Assembly: GCA_003646715.1 (NCBI GenBank)
Contig: QMLL01000016.1
Span: forward strand, 1-12,731
Direction of reading: 5' to 3'
Length of the DNA: 12,731 nt
DNA from: Deltaproteobacteria bacterium
GTDB taxonomy: Bacteria > Desulfobacterota > Syntrophobacteria > B119-G9
Each line of letters begins with the position of its first letter. Positions within the stretch are counted from its first letter, which is position 1. The notes below the pieces were generated by a model. It had not been told where the DNA came from. It was given only the letters and a program-made list of their open reading frames with translations, and did not search any database. Shown here piece by piece: positions 1 through 6,468 of the stretch. The position numbers were made by a program, and so were the translations under genes.

Positions 1-118
1 CCCAAAAACCCGCGGACACAGAAAACCCGTACTTGTCAAGCTGTCCACCGAATGCTTTCAAATTTTCTTCCTTTTCCTGACTGGGAAGATACGAAATCCA
101 GAGTTTCTTTTTAGTCAT
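1..118 (-). CDS. 5' end of an unidentified gene running off the window
   Basis: On the minus strand an open frame begins with ATG at 118 and stays open to the window edge (39 codons). It starts MTKKKLWISYLPSQEKEENL and continues with KAFGGQLDKYGFSVSAGFW. A good ribosome site (tggag, about seven bases upstream) supports the start; an in-frame ATG six bases earlier overlaps that site and is less likely. The fragment has a strand-then-helix pattern (KKLWISYLP, then a helix to about residue 29, then FSVSAG), which is seen in TIR-like and other alpha/beta folds, but it is too short to assign. It is oriented with the operon, 175 bp after the FHA gene. Confidence 0.6.
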   Translation of the reverse strand, partial: MTKKKLWISYLPSQEKEENLKAFGGQLDKYGFSVSAGFW

Positions 119-191
119 GTCCATCTCCAGTAATTTGTAGGCTTTTCATTTAAGTTCTCAGATCATACCCTGATGTTCAATGCCTATCTTT

Positions 192-220
192 AAATTAGCG
201 TCATAACGCTAAAATCTCAA
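192..220 (-). promoter_or_regulatory. Weak sigma-70-like promoter with a palindrome in its spacer
   Basis: On the minus strand TTGAGA (215-220) matches the -35 consensus at five of six bases and is separated by exactly 17 bases from TAATTT (192-197), a poor -10. The perfect inverted repeat ttagcgt-tatg-acgctaa lies almost entirely in the spacer, as an operator would. It would drive the left-edge gene with a leader of about 65 bases. The same hairpin, followed by ttt, could instead be a weak terminator of the operon. Confidence 0.25.
195..212 (-). repeat. Inverted repeat (7-bp stem, 4-base loop)
   Basis: The arms ttagcgt (195-201) and acgctaa (206-212) are perfect reverse complements around the loop cata. 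On the minus-strand transcript the hairpin is followed by only three Us, so it is a poor rho-independent terminator. Operator function is equally possible. Confidence 0.5.
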
Positions 221-293
221 GCTACTTTTCCCAGTTTACAATGTCTATATGAAGGTCTCCCATTCTGCTAAGCCTATCTTGAGCCAGGAGCTT

Positions 294-950
294 TCATTGT
301 TCATTGTCGCTGGCCACATTGAGTCCAGCAATGCTGGTTAGTCTCAGGGAAGCTAACCTATTGTTTTCAGAAAATGACCTATTTGTTGGTTTATCTATTT
401 TAGGTGTGTGCCGTTCTTTTATCGGTAACAACACCTTCTCGTACACCAGAAAAGCACCGTATAAAAGAACAATACCGATCAAAACGGCCAAAAGAGCCAG
501 CAAAATTGACCTCACAAACGAACCTTTTCGGACTTTTTCGCTTTTAACGCTATAATCCATCTGACTCTTCGCAACAGATTCGTCCCAACCATTCTCCACT
601 TTACCTATGTTTTCATGAACCCCGAATTCTCCCTGTGCTTCTTCCTTTGCCGAAATAATCCTGACAATAAATTGCTTGGATCCTATCGTAAGCATGTCTC
701 CATCTTTCAACATAACTTCCCTGATCGGTTCACCATTTAGAAGTATAGGATTGTGACCGTAGTCTTCAAGAATAAGTAAGCCGGCTTTCCAGTAAATTTT
801 AGCCTGGCGCCTTGAGACGTATCGGTCATCCACGATAATATGACACCCCTCACCACGCCCGATCAACTGTTCTTCTTTGTCAAGAAAGTACAGAGGTTGT
901 TCAGGAGAATCCGGGTATGCCAACCAGGCCCTGGTTGTATTCGATTTCAC
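294..950 (-). CDS. FHA-domain protein with one transmembrane helix, likely T6SS regulator
   Basis: This 218-residue protein has an N-terminal FHA domain (about 18-98): LIGRGEGCHIIVDDRYVSRRQAKI (the GR at 31-32, the S at 46), then ILLNGEPI (69-76) and LKDGDMLTIG (81-90). FHA domains bind phosphothreonine, and in T6SS loci FHA proteins couple kinase signalling to assembly. The usual histidine of the SxxH motif is glutamine here (SRRQ), so phosphopeptide binding may be altered. After a charged linker, one membrane helix spans about 147-170 (SILLALLAVLIGIVLLYGAF), followed by a 48-residue polar tail; the FHA domain is expected in the cytoplasm. The start is GTG at 950, the first possible codon after an in-frame TAG, with a G-rich ribosome site (aagggggg). 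No kinase or phosphatase gene is visible in the window. Confidence 0.88.
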   Translation of the reverse strand: MKSNTTRAWLAYPDSPEQPLYFLDKEEQLIGRGEGCHIIVDDRYVSRRQAKIYWKAGLLILEDYGHNPILLNGEPIREVMLKDGDMLTIGSKQFIVRIISAKEEAQGEFGVHENIGKVENGWDESVAKSQMDYSVKSEKVRKGSFVRSILLALLAVLIGIVLLYGAFLVYEKVLLPIKERHTPKIDKPTNRSFSENNRLASLRLTSIAGLNVASDNEQ

Positions 951-1043
951 CGGCTATCCCCCCTTCGCTCTAGGAATCGTTCAATGATTTATTTCAGTTT
1001 TTCAGAGCTATGACCGAAGATACGCCAGCTTAAAATATAACGA

Positions 1044-1811
1044 TTAAGCAACAGCACTGATCAGAGATTCTTTAAGAGGATCCGCCATCTCCTGTAGCGC
1101 TTCAAGATCCACGATTTCCTGGAAAGCTGGTACTCCGGAAAGCTGGGTTATCTGCAGAATAAACTCGTCGGGAGGAAGAAACGTTTCTACCGGCGCCTTA
1201 GCAACTACCACCTGAAGCCCTCCGAGCTCTTCGAGTTCTTCAAGTTCTATATCGTAACGCAAATCCTCAAGTATCTGTTTTAACGCGGGAAATTTCTCGA
1301 GAAAAATCACCAGAACAAGATGGTCGATAAGTGACCTTATCATGTCATCAGGTTGAGGTGGTTCGCTTCCCGCCAGCATAGCCTTGAGCCTGGGAATGGG
1401 ACAGTCACTCCGATATGAGAGTATCCACTTGGTAGGAGACGTTATCTGGATCGCCTTTGTATCGGAACTTTCAACGTGAAGCGGGTATGTATATGGTGTG
1501 ACTTCCAGTTGATTCGCAATTGGAGCTAGAGGAGCTTTGAGCTTCTTGGGCAACTTAAATGGTTTTTCACAGATTGCAGCATATCTTTCCTGAAGGGTAG
1601 CAAAGGATTTATCGGAGCCGGCTACTTCATCCCGAAATGCACTTTTGATATATGTACCCAGAAGTTTCCTTGGAAGAAAAAGTGGTTTAAGAATATCAAG
1701 GTGGGTTTTCAATCGCTTCGTCAGTATGTTGGAGATCCTCTCAGTTGCCTGGCGTAGCTTAAGAAACTCTTGATTATCCAGATCCTTCCGCTTAATAGAT
1801 ATTTCGCTCAT
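1044..1811 (-). CDS. Conserved-looking T6SS-locus protein of unknown function (255 aa)
   Basis: I do not recognise this protein. Residues 1-100 are basic and predicted helical (ERISNILTKRLKTHLDILKP at 24-43; FKLPKKLKAPLAP at 85-97). The middle has a beta-type stretch (TKAIQITSPTKWILSYRSDC, 118-137). From about 157 the chain becomes acidic and helical, with a hydrophobic helix SLIDHLVLVIFLEKF (160-174), then an acid-rich run (DIELEELEELGG, 187-198) and a C-terminal helix pair. There is no signal peptide and no clear transmembrane span, so it is probably cytoplasmic. The ATG has agagg five bases upstream. Its place between the effector/immunity pair and the FHA gene suggests either a structural or regulatory T6SS accessory rather than a second immunity protein. 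Both are guesses. The basic front and acidic back halves are the most distinctive feature. Confidence 0.72.
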   Translation of the reverse strand: MSEISIKRKDLDNQEFLKLRQATERISNILTKRLKTHLDILKPLFLPRKLLGTYIKSAFRDEVAGSDKSFATLQERYAAICEKPFKLPKKLKAPLAPIANQLEVTPYTYPLHVESSDTKAIQITSPTKWILSYRSDCPIPRLKAMLAGSEPPQPDDMIRSLIDHLVLVIFLEKFPALKQILEDLRYDIELEELEELGGLQVVVAKAPVETFLPPDEFILQITQLSGVPAFQEIVDLEALQEMADPLKESLISAVA

Positions 1812-1889
1812 ACATACCTCTAAAACCAGAAATTATAATTTTTCTATCATATTCTAGTACTTATCGCAAATAGAATTGAGGAATAACCT

Positions 1890-2636
1890 TTACTCTACCT
1901 TGAATTCTCCATAATCAAGCACCAAAATTGGCTTTTCCAAGTCAAATTTCTTACTCAATACAACCTGTCGATCAATACATACGCCCGGAGGCCAAATCCT
2001 GAAAATGTCGTTATAAACACGAGACACCGGATAAATCTTGATATCAGACCCAAGACTGCAAACTCCAATACAAACCTGAATGCTGGTTGCCATTTTTTTT
2101 TCGATTGGTACCACTTCAGCGCCGGGAGATTTGGCAGCTATCAGAGCTCTCTTGTAAGGATTGCAAACTTTGACGGGGATTGCTACGGAAAAAGCCTCAT
2201 TGAATTCCTCACCATCACGCACAACAGTAACAAACGGTACCACTCGCTCTGCAACATTTAACCCTTCGGGGATTGGCAATATCATCTTTCGTACAAGCAA
2301 GATAGAGTTTTCCAGATCCACGTAAACATTATTCGGACTGTAGTTTATAGTTCCGTCCAAATTAGTTGTTGCAATGCAATTAAAAATACCCAGATCGTCT
2401 CCTGTACGATTTTTTATTGTATAAAACACTTTTAATTCGCTAGCCTCAATTTTCACTCTACACTCAAAATCCTTTTCTACAATCTTCATAATTAAACCTC
2501 TTATCCTTTTGATATGTTTGTCCATCAGTGTTCCGGAACCGGCGTTTACATTCGCCAAAAAAGCAAAGAAGATAACAACTATAGAAATTGTCTCTTTAAA
2601 GTAACGTATAGCACTCTTTTCAGTTCCTTTTTGCAT
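1890..2636 (-). CDS. Putative immunity protein for the M91 effector, with signal peptide
   Basis: Not recognised by family. From the ATG at 2636 the protein has 248 residues and begins with a convincing signal peptide: basic segment to K14, hydrophobic ISIVVIFFAFLA (17-28) and a VNA site with cleavage after A32. The rest looks like a beta-rich, Ig-like protein (LKVFYTIKNRTGDDLGIFN, then FVTVVRDGEEF and VAIPVKVCNPY) with several cysteines. It sits 39 bp downstream of the peptidase effector, the usual place for a cognate immunity gene; that role is inferred from position alone. GTG at 2639 is adjacent, but ATG has the better spacing to ggaag. A third possible start, ATG at 2489, has its own good ribosome site (aagagg) and would remove the signal peptide, leaving a 199-residue cytoplasmic protein. 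Confidence 0.68.
   Translation of the reverse strand: MQKGTEKSAIRYFKETISIVVIFFAFLANVNAGSGTLMDKHIKRIRGLIMKIVEKDFECRVKIEASELKVFYTIKNRTGDDLGIFNCIATTNLDGTINYSPNNVYVDLENSILLVRKMILPIPEGLNVAERVVPFVTVVRDGEEFNEAFSVAIPVKVCNPYKRALIAAKSPGAEVVPIEKKMATSIQVCIGVCSLGSDIKIYPVSRVYNDIFRIWPPGVCIDRQVVLSKKFDLEKPILVLDYGEFKVE
2497..2502 (-). promoter_or_regulatory. Internal ribosome-binding site for the short form of the putative immunity protein
   Basis: The sequence aagagg lies seven bases before an in-frame ATG (2489) inside the signal-peptide-bearing gene. It is at least as good as the site of the upstream start (ggaag, 2643-2647, six bases before ATG at 2636). It would allow a cytoplasmic form without the signal peptide. 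Confidence 0.4.
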
Positions 2637-2675
2637 CACGCACTTCCACTTACAAATGGCGGTAAGAAATCATTT

Positions 2676-3545
2676 CTAATCTCCGGGCCGTAAATCAAGG
2701 GGAGCTGGTTCACCGGCATGCGGCCCACCCGTCCCATAGTGGTCAGCACGTCTAGGTAGCCCCAAATCGTCTCTAAGCGTATTTTCGGTCGGATAATCAC
2801 TGCTGTGGCTTCCCACACCTATAGTTTGTGCCTCTTCTTCATTTATACTGGGTTCGGATGGAGGTGGTGAAGGGTCTGTTCCGTATGCATGGGTCCCTTC
2901 GGCATTATGAACAGCATGACACATTTCGTGTTCCAAGATCACTTGCGGTGGTTGTGCTATGAGATTACCAGAGCTATCATACGCATTGGAACGGTAATCT
3001 GGATTATACTGAATTGTCGATCCTGTAGGCTGGTGTGACGAAGCCCGAGAACCATCCTCCGGACTACAATATCCATTATGATCATTGGTCCTGACAAAAG
3101 TGATTGTTTGCCCAGAACTAGCAAGCCGATCAATCACTTCCCTCCCGCTACGAGTTGTCGAAAGAAAGTATAGGTCTCTTATGAGTTTGTTCTGAAAATC
3201 CGGGTCTCCTTCAATAACAAAGTTCGAAGGAAGAGCAAAAGCCGGTCCGCCAATTAATACGAGAGAGGCTCCAGGCGAAGTTATTGTGCCTCCATGTACC
3301 GTCATATCAACGCCAAGCCTTACTGCAGGCAATCCGTTTATGAGTACCTTTGCAGCTCCTCCTGCTATAACATCAAGCGGTCCAGCGCATATTGCTTTGT
3401 CGGCAAGGCGCGTTGCCGGTAACCCTTCCGTGATGACATTACTGCTGCATGGGCCAACTACCGGTCCGCCAACATGTGGAGTACCTGACGGATTAACCAC
3501 CGGACACGTATGCATATCACCTAATCTTGCAGCCGGGTAACACAT
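2676..3545 (-). CDS. PAAR-tipped M91-type zinc metallopeptidase effector
   Basis: A 289-residue specialised T6SS effector. Residues 1-95 are a PAAR domain that caps the VgrG needle: PAARLGDMHTCP at 4-15, then repeated turns GLPATRLADK (41-50) and GLPAVRLG (71-78), with TVHGGTITSPGA (82-93). H12, C14 and H84 are likely metal-site residues. Residues about 105-270 match Peptidase_M91, the family of the NleD effector protease: GSTIQYNP (175-182), VILEHEMCHAVHN (202-214) with the zinc motif H206-E207-x-x-H210, then NEEEAQTIGVG (235-245), whose glutamates may supply the third ligand, and LRDDLGLPRR near the end. The catalytic residues look intact, so it should be an active protease; the substrate cannot be read from sequence. 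The start has aaaaaggag six bases upstream. The next gene downstream is the likely immunity gene. Confidence 0.92.
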   Translation of the reverse strand: MCYPAARLGDMHTCPVVNPSGTPHVGGPVVGPCSSNVITEGLPATRLADKAICAGPLDVIAGGAAKVLINGLPAVRLGVDMTVHGGTITSPGASLVLIGGPAFALPSNFVIEGDPDFQNKLIRDLYFLSTTRSGREVIDRLASSGQTITFVRTNDHNGYCSPEDGSRASSHQPTGSTIQYNPDYRSNAYDSSGNLIAQPPQVILEHEMCHAVHNAEGTHAYGTDPSPPPSEPSINEEEAQTIGVGSHSSDYPTENTLRDDLGLPRRADHYGTGGPHAGEPAPLDLRPGD

Positions 3546-3606
3546 TTTATACTCCTTTTTCCTAATTATAAAAGTGAAAACTAAATTAACATCCTAACAA
3601 AGCGAT

Positions 3607-5532
3607 CTAACAATTAAGTTTTATTGGATTTCCCTTAATATCCGTAGCTCCACCTGATGATAGTTTTGCGTACCCGCTTGCCAGAATCTGTATGTCCGGG
3701 GCCTCCATCAATATCTTTGTGTTTGACTGAATCCATACCTCATTTTGTGCTTTCACAACAAGTTTACCTGCACCGTTGTTTACAATTGAGATCTCCTCCG
3801 AAGATGAATCCATGGTGATAGTCAAATTGCCGCTCTGATCTTTGATGACAATTTGTATTCCGTTGTAACCATCGTCCAGATCTACCTGGTGTCCCATAAG
3901 CGTTGATATCATGACACCGCGGCCCTTTTTACCTTCCATCAAATGAACAAAATGGCCGTCGGCAGTAGATATTTTGATATTATTTCCGTGGTCACTTTTA
4001 GTTTTATCCCCATCTCCCATGAAAATTGTTTCTCCTCCACCGGTACTGAGTGTTATGCTTCCACCCTTATCAGAAAAAACAAGCTTATGCTTATACGGAG
4101 TCAGAATTTCATTTTTTATCATATCCTCATCTTTAACCAGCGCTTTGTGGTCACCCTTGAACAGGCTCCCCACAATAACAGGCCTGTCCGGGTCACCATT
4201 TAAAAATCCCACCAGTACTTCGTCACCTATCAAGGGCGTAAATTGCATACCATGTTTTTCTCCGGCATACGGATATGCAACCCTCAACCAGCACGTGCTG
4301 TGTTCATTTCGTTTCCCAACTCTGTCCCAGTGGAATTGGACTTTGATCATCCCGTAGTTTTCGTCATCCAGGTAACTCTTCTTTCCTTCCGGGCCAACAA
4401 CTACAGCGGTCTGAAGTCCTGGCACAATCGGTTTTGGTGTTACCCGATCTGGCCTAAAAATCACATCTCTTTGAATGCACAAAAACCTATTGTAATACTC
4501 ATATTCCTCCACAGGAGCATATTCTTCAAGAACCTGTCTCTGTTTTCCTTTATGGGTGACACCAAGTAGAGCATATTCCTGGTTCAACGTGGATGAAGGG
4601 TGGCGTTCCAGCTCAAACATAACCCCCGGTACAAACCTGGGACAAAAGCTCATCCCTTCTCCAAAAGACTCGAAAACCGTCAGCTCTTTTAATCTAACTG
4701 ATGCCCTTCTCTTTCCCTCGGATTTCTCGACGTATCTGCCAGGATATTCGTATTGTTCAAGCTCAGTATGCTCCCCGGTATCGTAAGAAAGAAGGTCAAG
4801 ACTCGGTTTCTTGAAATTGTAATCGGTATGGGTAGCTTTTCCAGACGCAATCTGCCCGAGAAAACTGAACTGAAAGACTATTTCTTTTTCTGGCACAAGT
4901 GAATCAGATGTGTGAAATCCGATATTTTTGTCTCCTCGGATAGTTCGAAAACCAACATTACTGTCCGACATAACCAAAACATGTTTGTCTTTGCTATGTT
5001 CAAAAAAATAAAAGATACCTTCTTCTTCCATCAGGCGAGAGATAAAATCAAAATCAGATTCGTTGTACTGAACACAGTATTCCCGTTGCTGGTAGGAACC
5101 AGTGAGAGCAAAGCGAAATCGGTCTCCCGGAATTCCGGCATCTGACAGAACTTCTTTTATTATTTCATCGGTCTTTTTTTTCTGGAATATCCTGTTATTG
5201 GTACGGAGGGTGAGCAACCAGAGCTTCGGAACCAGATGAAACCTGTAAAGAGTAAATTTACCCGTTTCTCCTCTGGATTCAATCTTACTTACGATACCAT
5301 CGATATATCTGTCTTCTTCATCGCTCAAAATCCTCAGGTGTGCTTCTTCTCCCAGGAGTCCCTCGAACATAAAATTATTCGCAGCGGATTCTTCCATAGC
5401 GAGATCCAATATAAAACTAAAAAGTTCAGAGACTTTTTCTGATCCTTCGAACGCCACAACCCTAAAAAGCCTATCATCCCCACCTATCCTGAACACCATT
5501 TGAGCCTCACTGGCTCTATTCTGGTAACTCAT
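3607..5532 (-). CDS. vgrG: VgrG-2, T6SS spike protein (TssI)
   Basis: This 641-residue spike protein has the same layout as VgrG-1. The gp27-like base is at about 10-370 with CVQYNESDFDFISRLMEEEG (153-172). The OB fold is at about 375-465 (YGMIKVQFHWDR, TCWLRVAYPYAGEKHG, FTPLIGDEVLVGFLNGDPDRP). A beta-needle from about 480 carries glycine-rich turns and alternating hydrophobic residues (NNIKISTADGHFVHL, NLTITMDSSSEEISIV) and ends in NPIKLNC. There is no fused effector domain. The start has a strong ribosome site (aaaaggag, 7 bases before ATG). The gene follows a 312-bp gap and so probably has its own promoter. The PAAR-peptidase begins 61 bp after its stop, so this VgrG most likely carries that effector on its tip. 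The head is a close paralogue of VgrG-1. Confidence 0.96.
   Translation of the reverse strand: MSYQNRASEAQMVFRIGGDDRLFRVVAFEGSEKVSELFSFILDLAMEESAANNFMFEGLLGEEAHLRILSDEEDRYIDGIVSKIESRGETGKFTLYRFHLVPKLWLLTLRTNNRIFQKKKTDEIIKEVLSDAGIPGDRFRFALTGSYQQREYCVQYNESDFDFISRLMEEEGIFYFFEHSKDKHVLVMSDSNVGFRTIRGDKNIGFHTSDSLVPEKEIVFQFSFLGQIASGKATHTDYNFKKPSLDLLSYDTGEHTELEQYEYPGRYVEKSEGKRRASVRLKELTVFESFGEGMSFCPRFVPGVMFELERHPSSTLNQEYALLGVTHKGKQRQVLEEYAPVEEYEYYNRFLCIQRDVIFRPDRVTPKPIVPGLQTAVVVGPEGKKSYLDDENYGMIKVQFHWDRVGKRNEHSTCWLRVAYPYAGEKHGMQFTPLIGDEVLVGFLNGDPDRPVIVGSLFKGDHKALVKDEDMIKNEILTPYKHKLVFSDKGGSITLSTGGGETIFMGDGDKTKSDHGNNIKISTADGHFVHLMEGKKGRGVMISTLMGHQVDLDDGYNGIQIVIKDQSGNLTITMDSSSEEISIVNNGAGKLVVKAQNEVWIQSNTKILMEAPDIQILASGYAKLSSGGATDIKGNPIKLNC
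4093..5532 (-). repeat. VgrG head duplication, copy 2
   Basis: This is the part of VgrG-2 encoding residues 1-480. It is colinear with the matching part of VgrG-1 and similar at DNA level; for example, the stretch around 4239-4290 matches that around 10929-10980 with few changes. Similarity stops just after the shared LTPY motif. Confidence 0.75.
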
Positions 5533-5844
5533 AGCATGACTCCTTTTGTCTAAATTAAGACACTTATCATAATTTGCACTTATGCGAATTTGTTATAAAC
5601 TGCAGGTAAACATAGACGTGCTGTTAATTTTGAACCAGCAGACCGAAAAAGATGGGACGGAAAATTCGGATCTTAATGGATGAGTTACTCAATTTTAACA
5701 CGTATTAGCATGTTGTAAGGATCACAAGACAAATTACTTAGAATATAGGCAGATCGATATGAATACCACCTGCATCTCCCCCTTCTTTCCCCCATCATAT
5801 TTTAAATAACATATTGGAAATTCCAACAATTGTATGTACTCAAA
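5533..5844. other. 312-bp gene-free gap upstream of VgrG-2
   Basis: No supported gene is present in either direction. On the minus strand the region begins, after the gp5-like stop, with an AT-rich part and a purine-rich run (ggggg-aaag-aaggggg) near 5774-5794. It then has several A/T-rich -10-like hexamers (TAATAC preceded by TG at about 5699-5706; TATGAT near 5568) without convincing -35 partners. It ends in the strong ribosome site of VgrG-2. It probably holds the promoter for the VgrG-2 module. A 7-bp hairpin around the preceding stop codon (5840-5858) has no U-run. Confidence 0.5.
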
Positions 5845-6468
5845 CTAGTTGAGTTTGATCACTTCACCTTCAATTTTAACATCGTCACTGGCTTTTATTT
5901 TAACACCTCCCGTTTTCGCTTCAATGTTCACAGATTTCGCACTGAGCCTTAATTTTCCTGGCATCTCGACCTCAACATCTTCTTTCATTAATTTAACAAC
6001 AGGTCCAGACCCTTCATAGAAGACTTCAAGTATTTTCTCTCCGTTAGCAGCATATACGGTAATAGATTCATCCCTCTCAAGTTCCAAAGACGCCCTTTCT
6101 ATTTTTTCCTTTGGTGGTCTTAAAGCAAACCCGTCCAGTACCCCAATCACAACAGGTTCTGTCCAGTTGCCAGGAGCCGACAACAAAACTCTGTCACATT
6201 TCCTTACTGTTACTCCCATTAACGTAGGAATCCACTTTCGGTAGCTTTCTCCAGATTTTATTTTCCATTCAACCAGCACACGACCCTGCAGCGCTGGATG
6301 TTTTGCATCAAGGCACGTGCCTACGAGAGTTGAAAACTCCGGTACTTGATCCTTTCTAGTTTCTTTTCTTTTAGAACGTTGCAGTCCAATAATTTCTTCC
6401 AGTATTAGTAGATTCTTATCTTCTGTCCCATATTCTTTTTTGCCTGCATTATTTGCCTCACGCACCAT
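5845..6468 (-). CDS. Short gp5-like spike protein (DUF6484-type OB fold plus beta-helix needle)
   Basis: The protein is 207 residues from the chosen start. A charged N-terminal helix (1-45) precedes an OB-like domain at about 46-118 (STLVGTCLD, GRVLVEWKIKSGESYRKWIPTL, VTVRKCDRVLLSAPGNWTEPVVIGVLDG). This matches the DUF6484/gp5 pattern seen next to DUF2169 genes. A repetitive beta-strand needle follows (EVEMPGKLRLSAKSVNIEAK, GGVKIKASDDVKIEGEVIKLN). It resembles the C-terminal half of a VgrG without the gp27 base, and its end (IKLN) is the same as both VgrGs here. The frame stays open to an ATG at 6555, but that would overlap the previous gene by 98 bp. ATG at 6468 gives an 11-base overlap with a good ribosome site, and ATG at 6477 is a second possibility. 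A role as an auxiliary spike or tip adaptor is inferred. Confidence 0.82.
   Translation of the reverse strand: MVREANNAGKKEYGTEDKNLLILEEIIGLQRSKRKETRKDQVPEFSTLVGTCLDAKHPALQGRVLVEWKIKSGESYRKWIPTLMGVTVRKCDRVLLSAPGNWTEPVVIGVLDGFALRPPKEKIERASLELERDESITVYAANGEKILEVFYEGSGPVVKLMKEDVEVEMPGKLRLSAKSVNIEAKTGGVKIKASDDVKIEGEVIKLN

Larger units (their letters stand above)
119..293. other. Intergenic region between the FHA gene and the next gene
   Basis: This stretch holds no supported gene. It contains a 7-bp perfect inverted repeat with a 4-base loop (195-212), a possible promoter overlapping it, and the ribosome site of the left-edge gene. A 9-base word, gcctatctt, occurs twice (182-190 and 272-280). 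Confidence 0.6.

Noticed and set aside
1832..1837. A perfect TATAAT upstream of the 255-residue gene as a promoter
   Set aside because: No -35-like hexamer lies at suitable spacing and the region is very AT-rich, so a chance match is likely.
2636..2818. A 60-codon minus-strand frame overlapping the effector C-terminus
   Set aside because: It is out of frame with the M91 domain and has no ribosome site; the M91 frame has clear motifs through the region up to its stop.
3943..4569. Several plus-strand open frames of 86-127 codons opposite VgrG-2, and similar ones opposite VgrG-1 (10779-11204)
   Set aside because: They lie wholly antisense to strongly supported coding sequence, have no family resemblance, and recur at matching places in both VgrGs because the genes are paralogous.
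5684..5800. A 37-codon minus-strand frame, and a 13-codon frame with a G-rich ribosome site, in the 312-bp gap
   Set aside because: The first has no ribosome site, the second is too short to support, and neither resembles a known peptide.
5840..5858. 7-bp hairpin around the stop codon of the gp5-like gene as a terminator
   Set aside because: It is AT-rich with no following U-run; the arms fall within coding sequence and look like chance.
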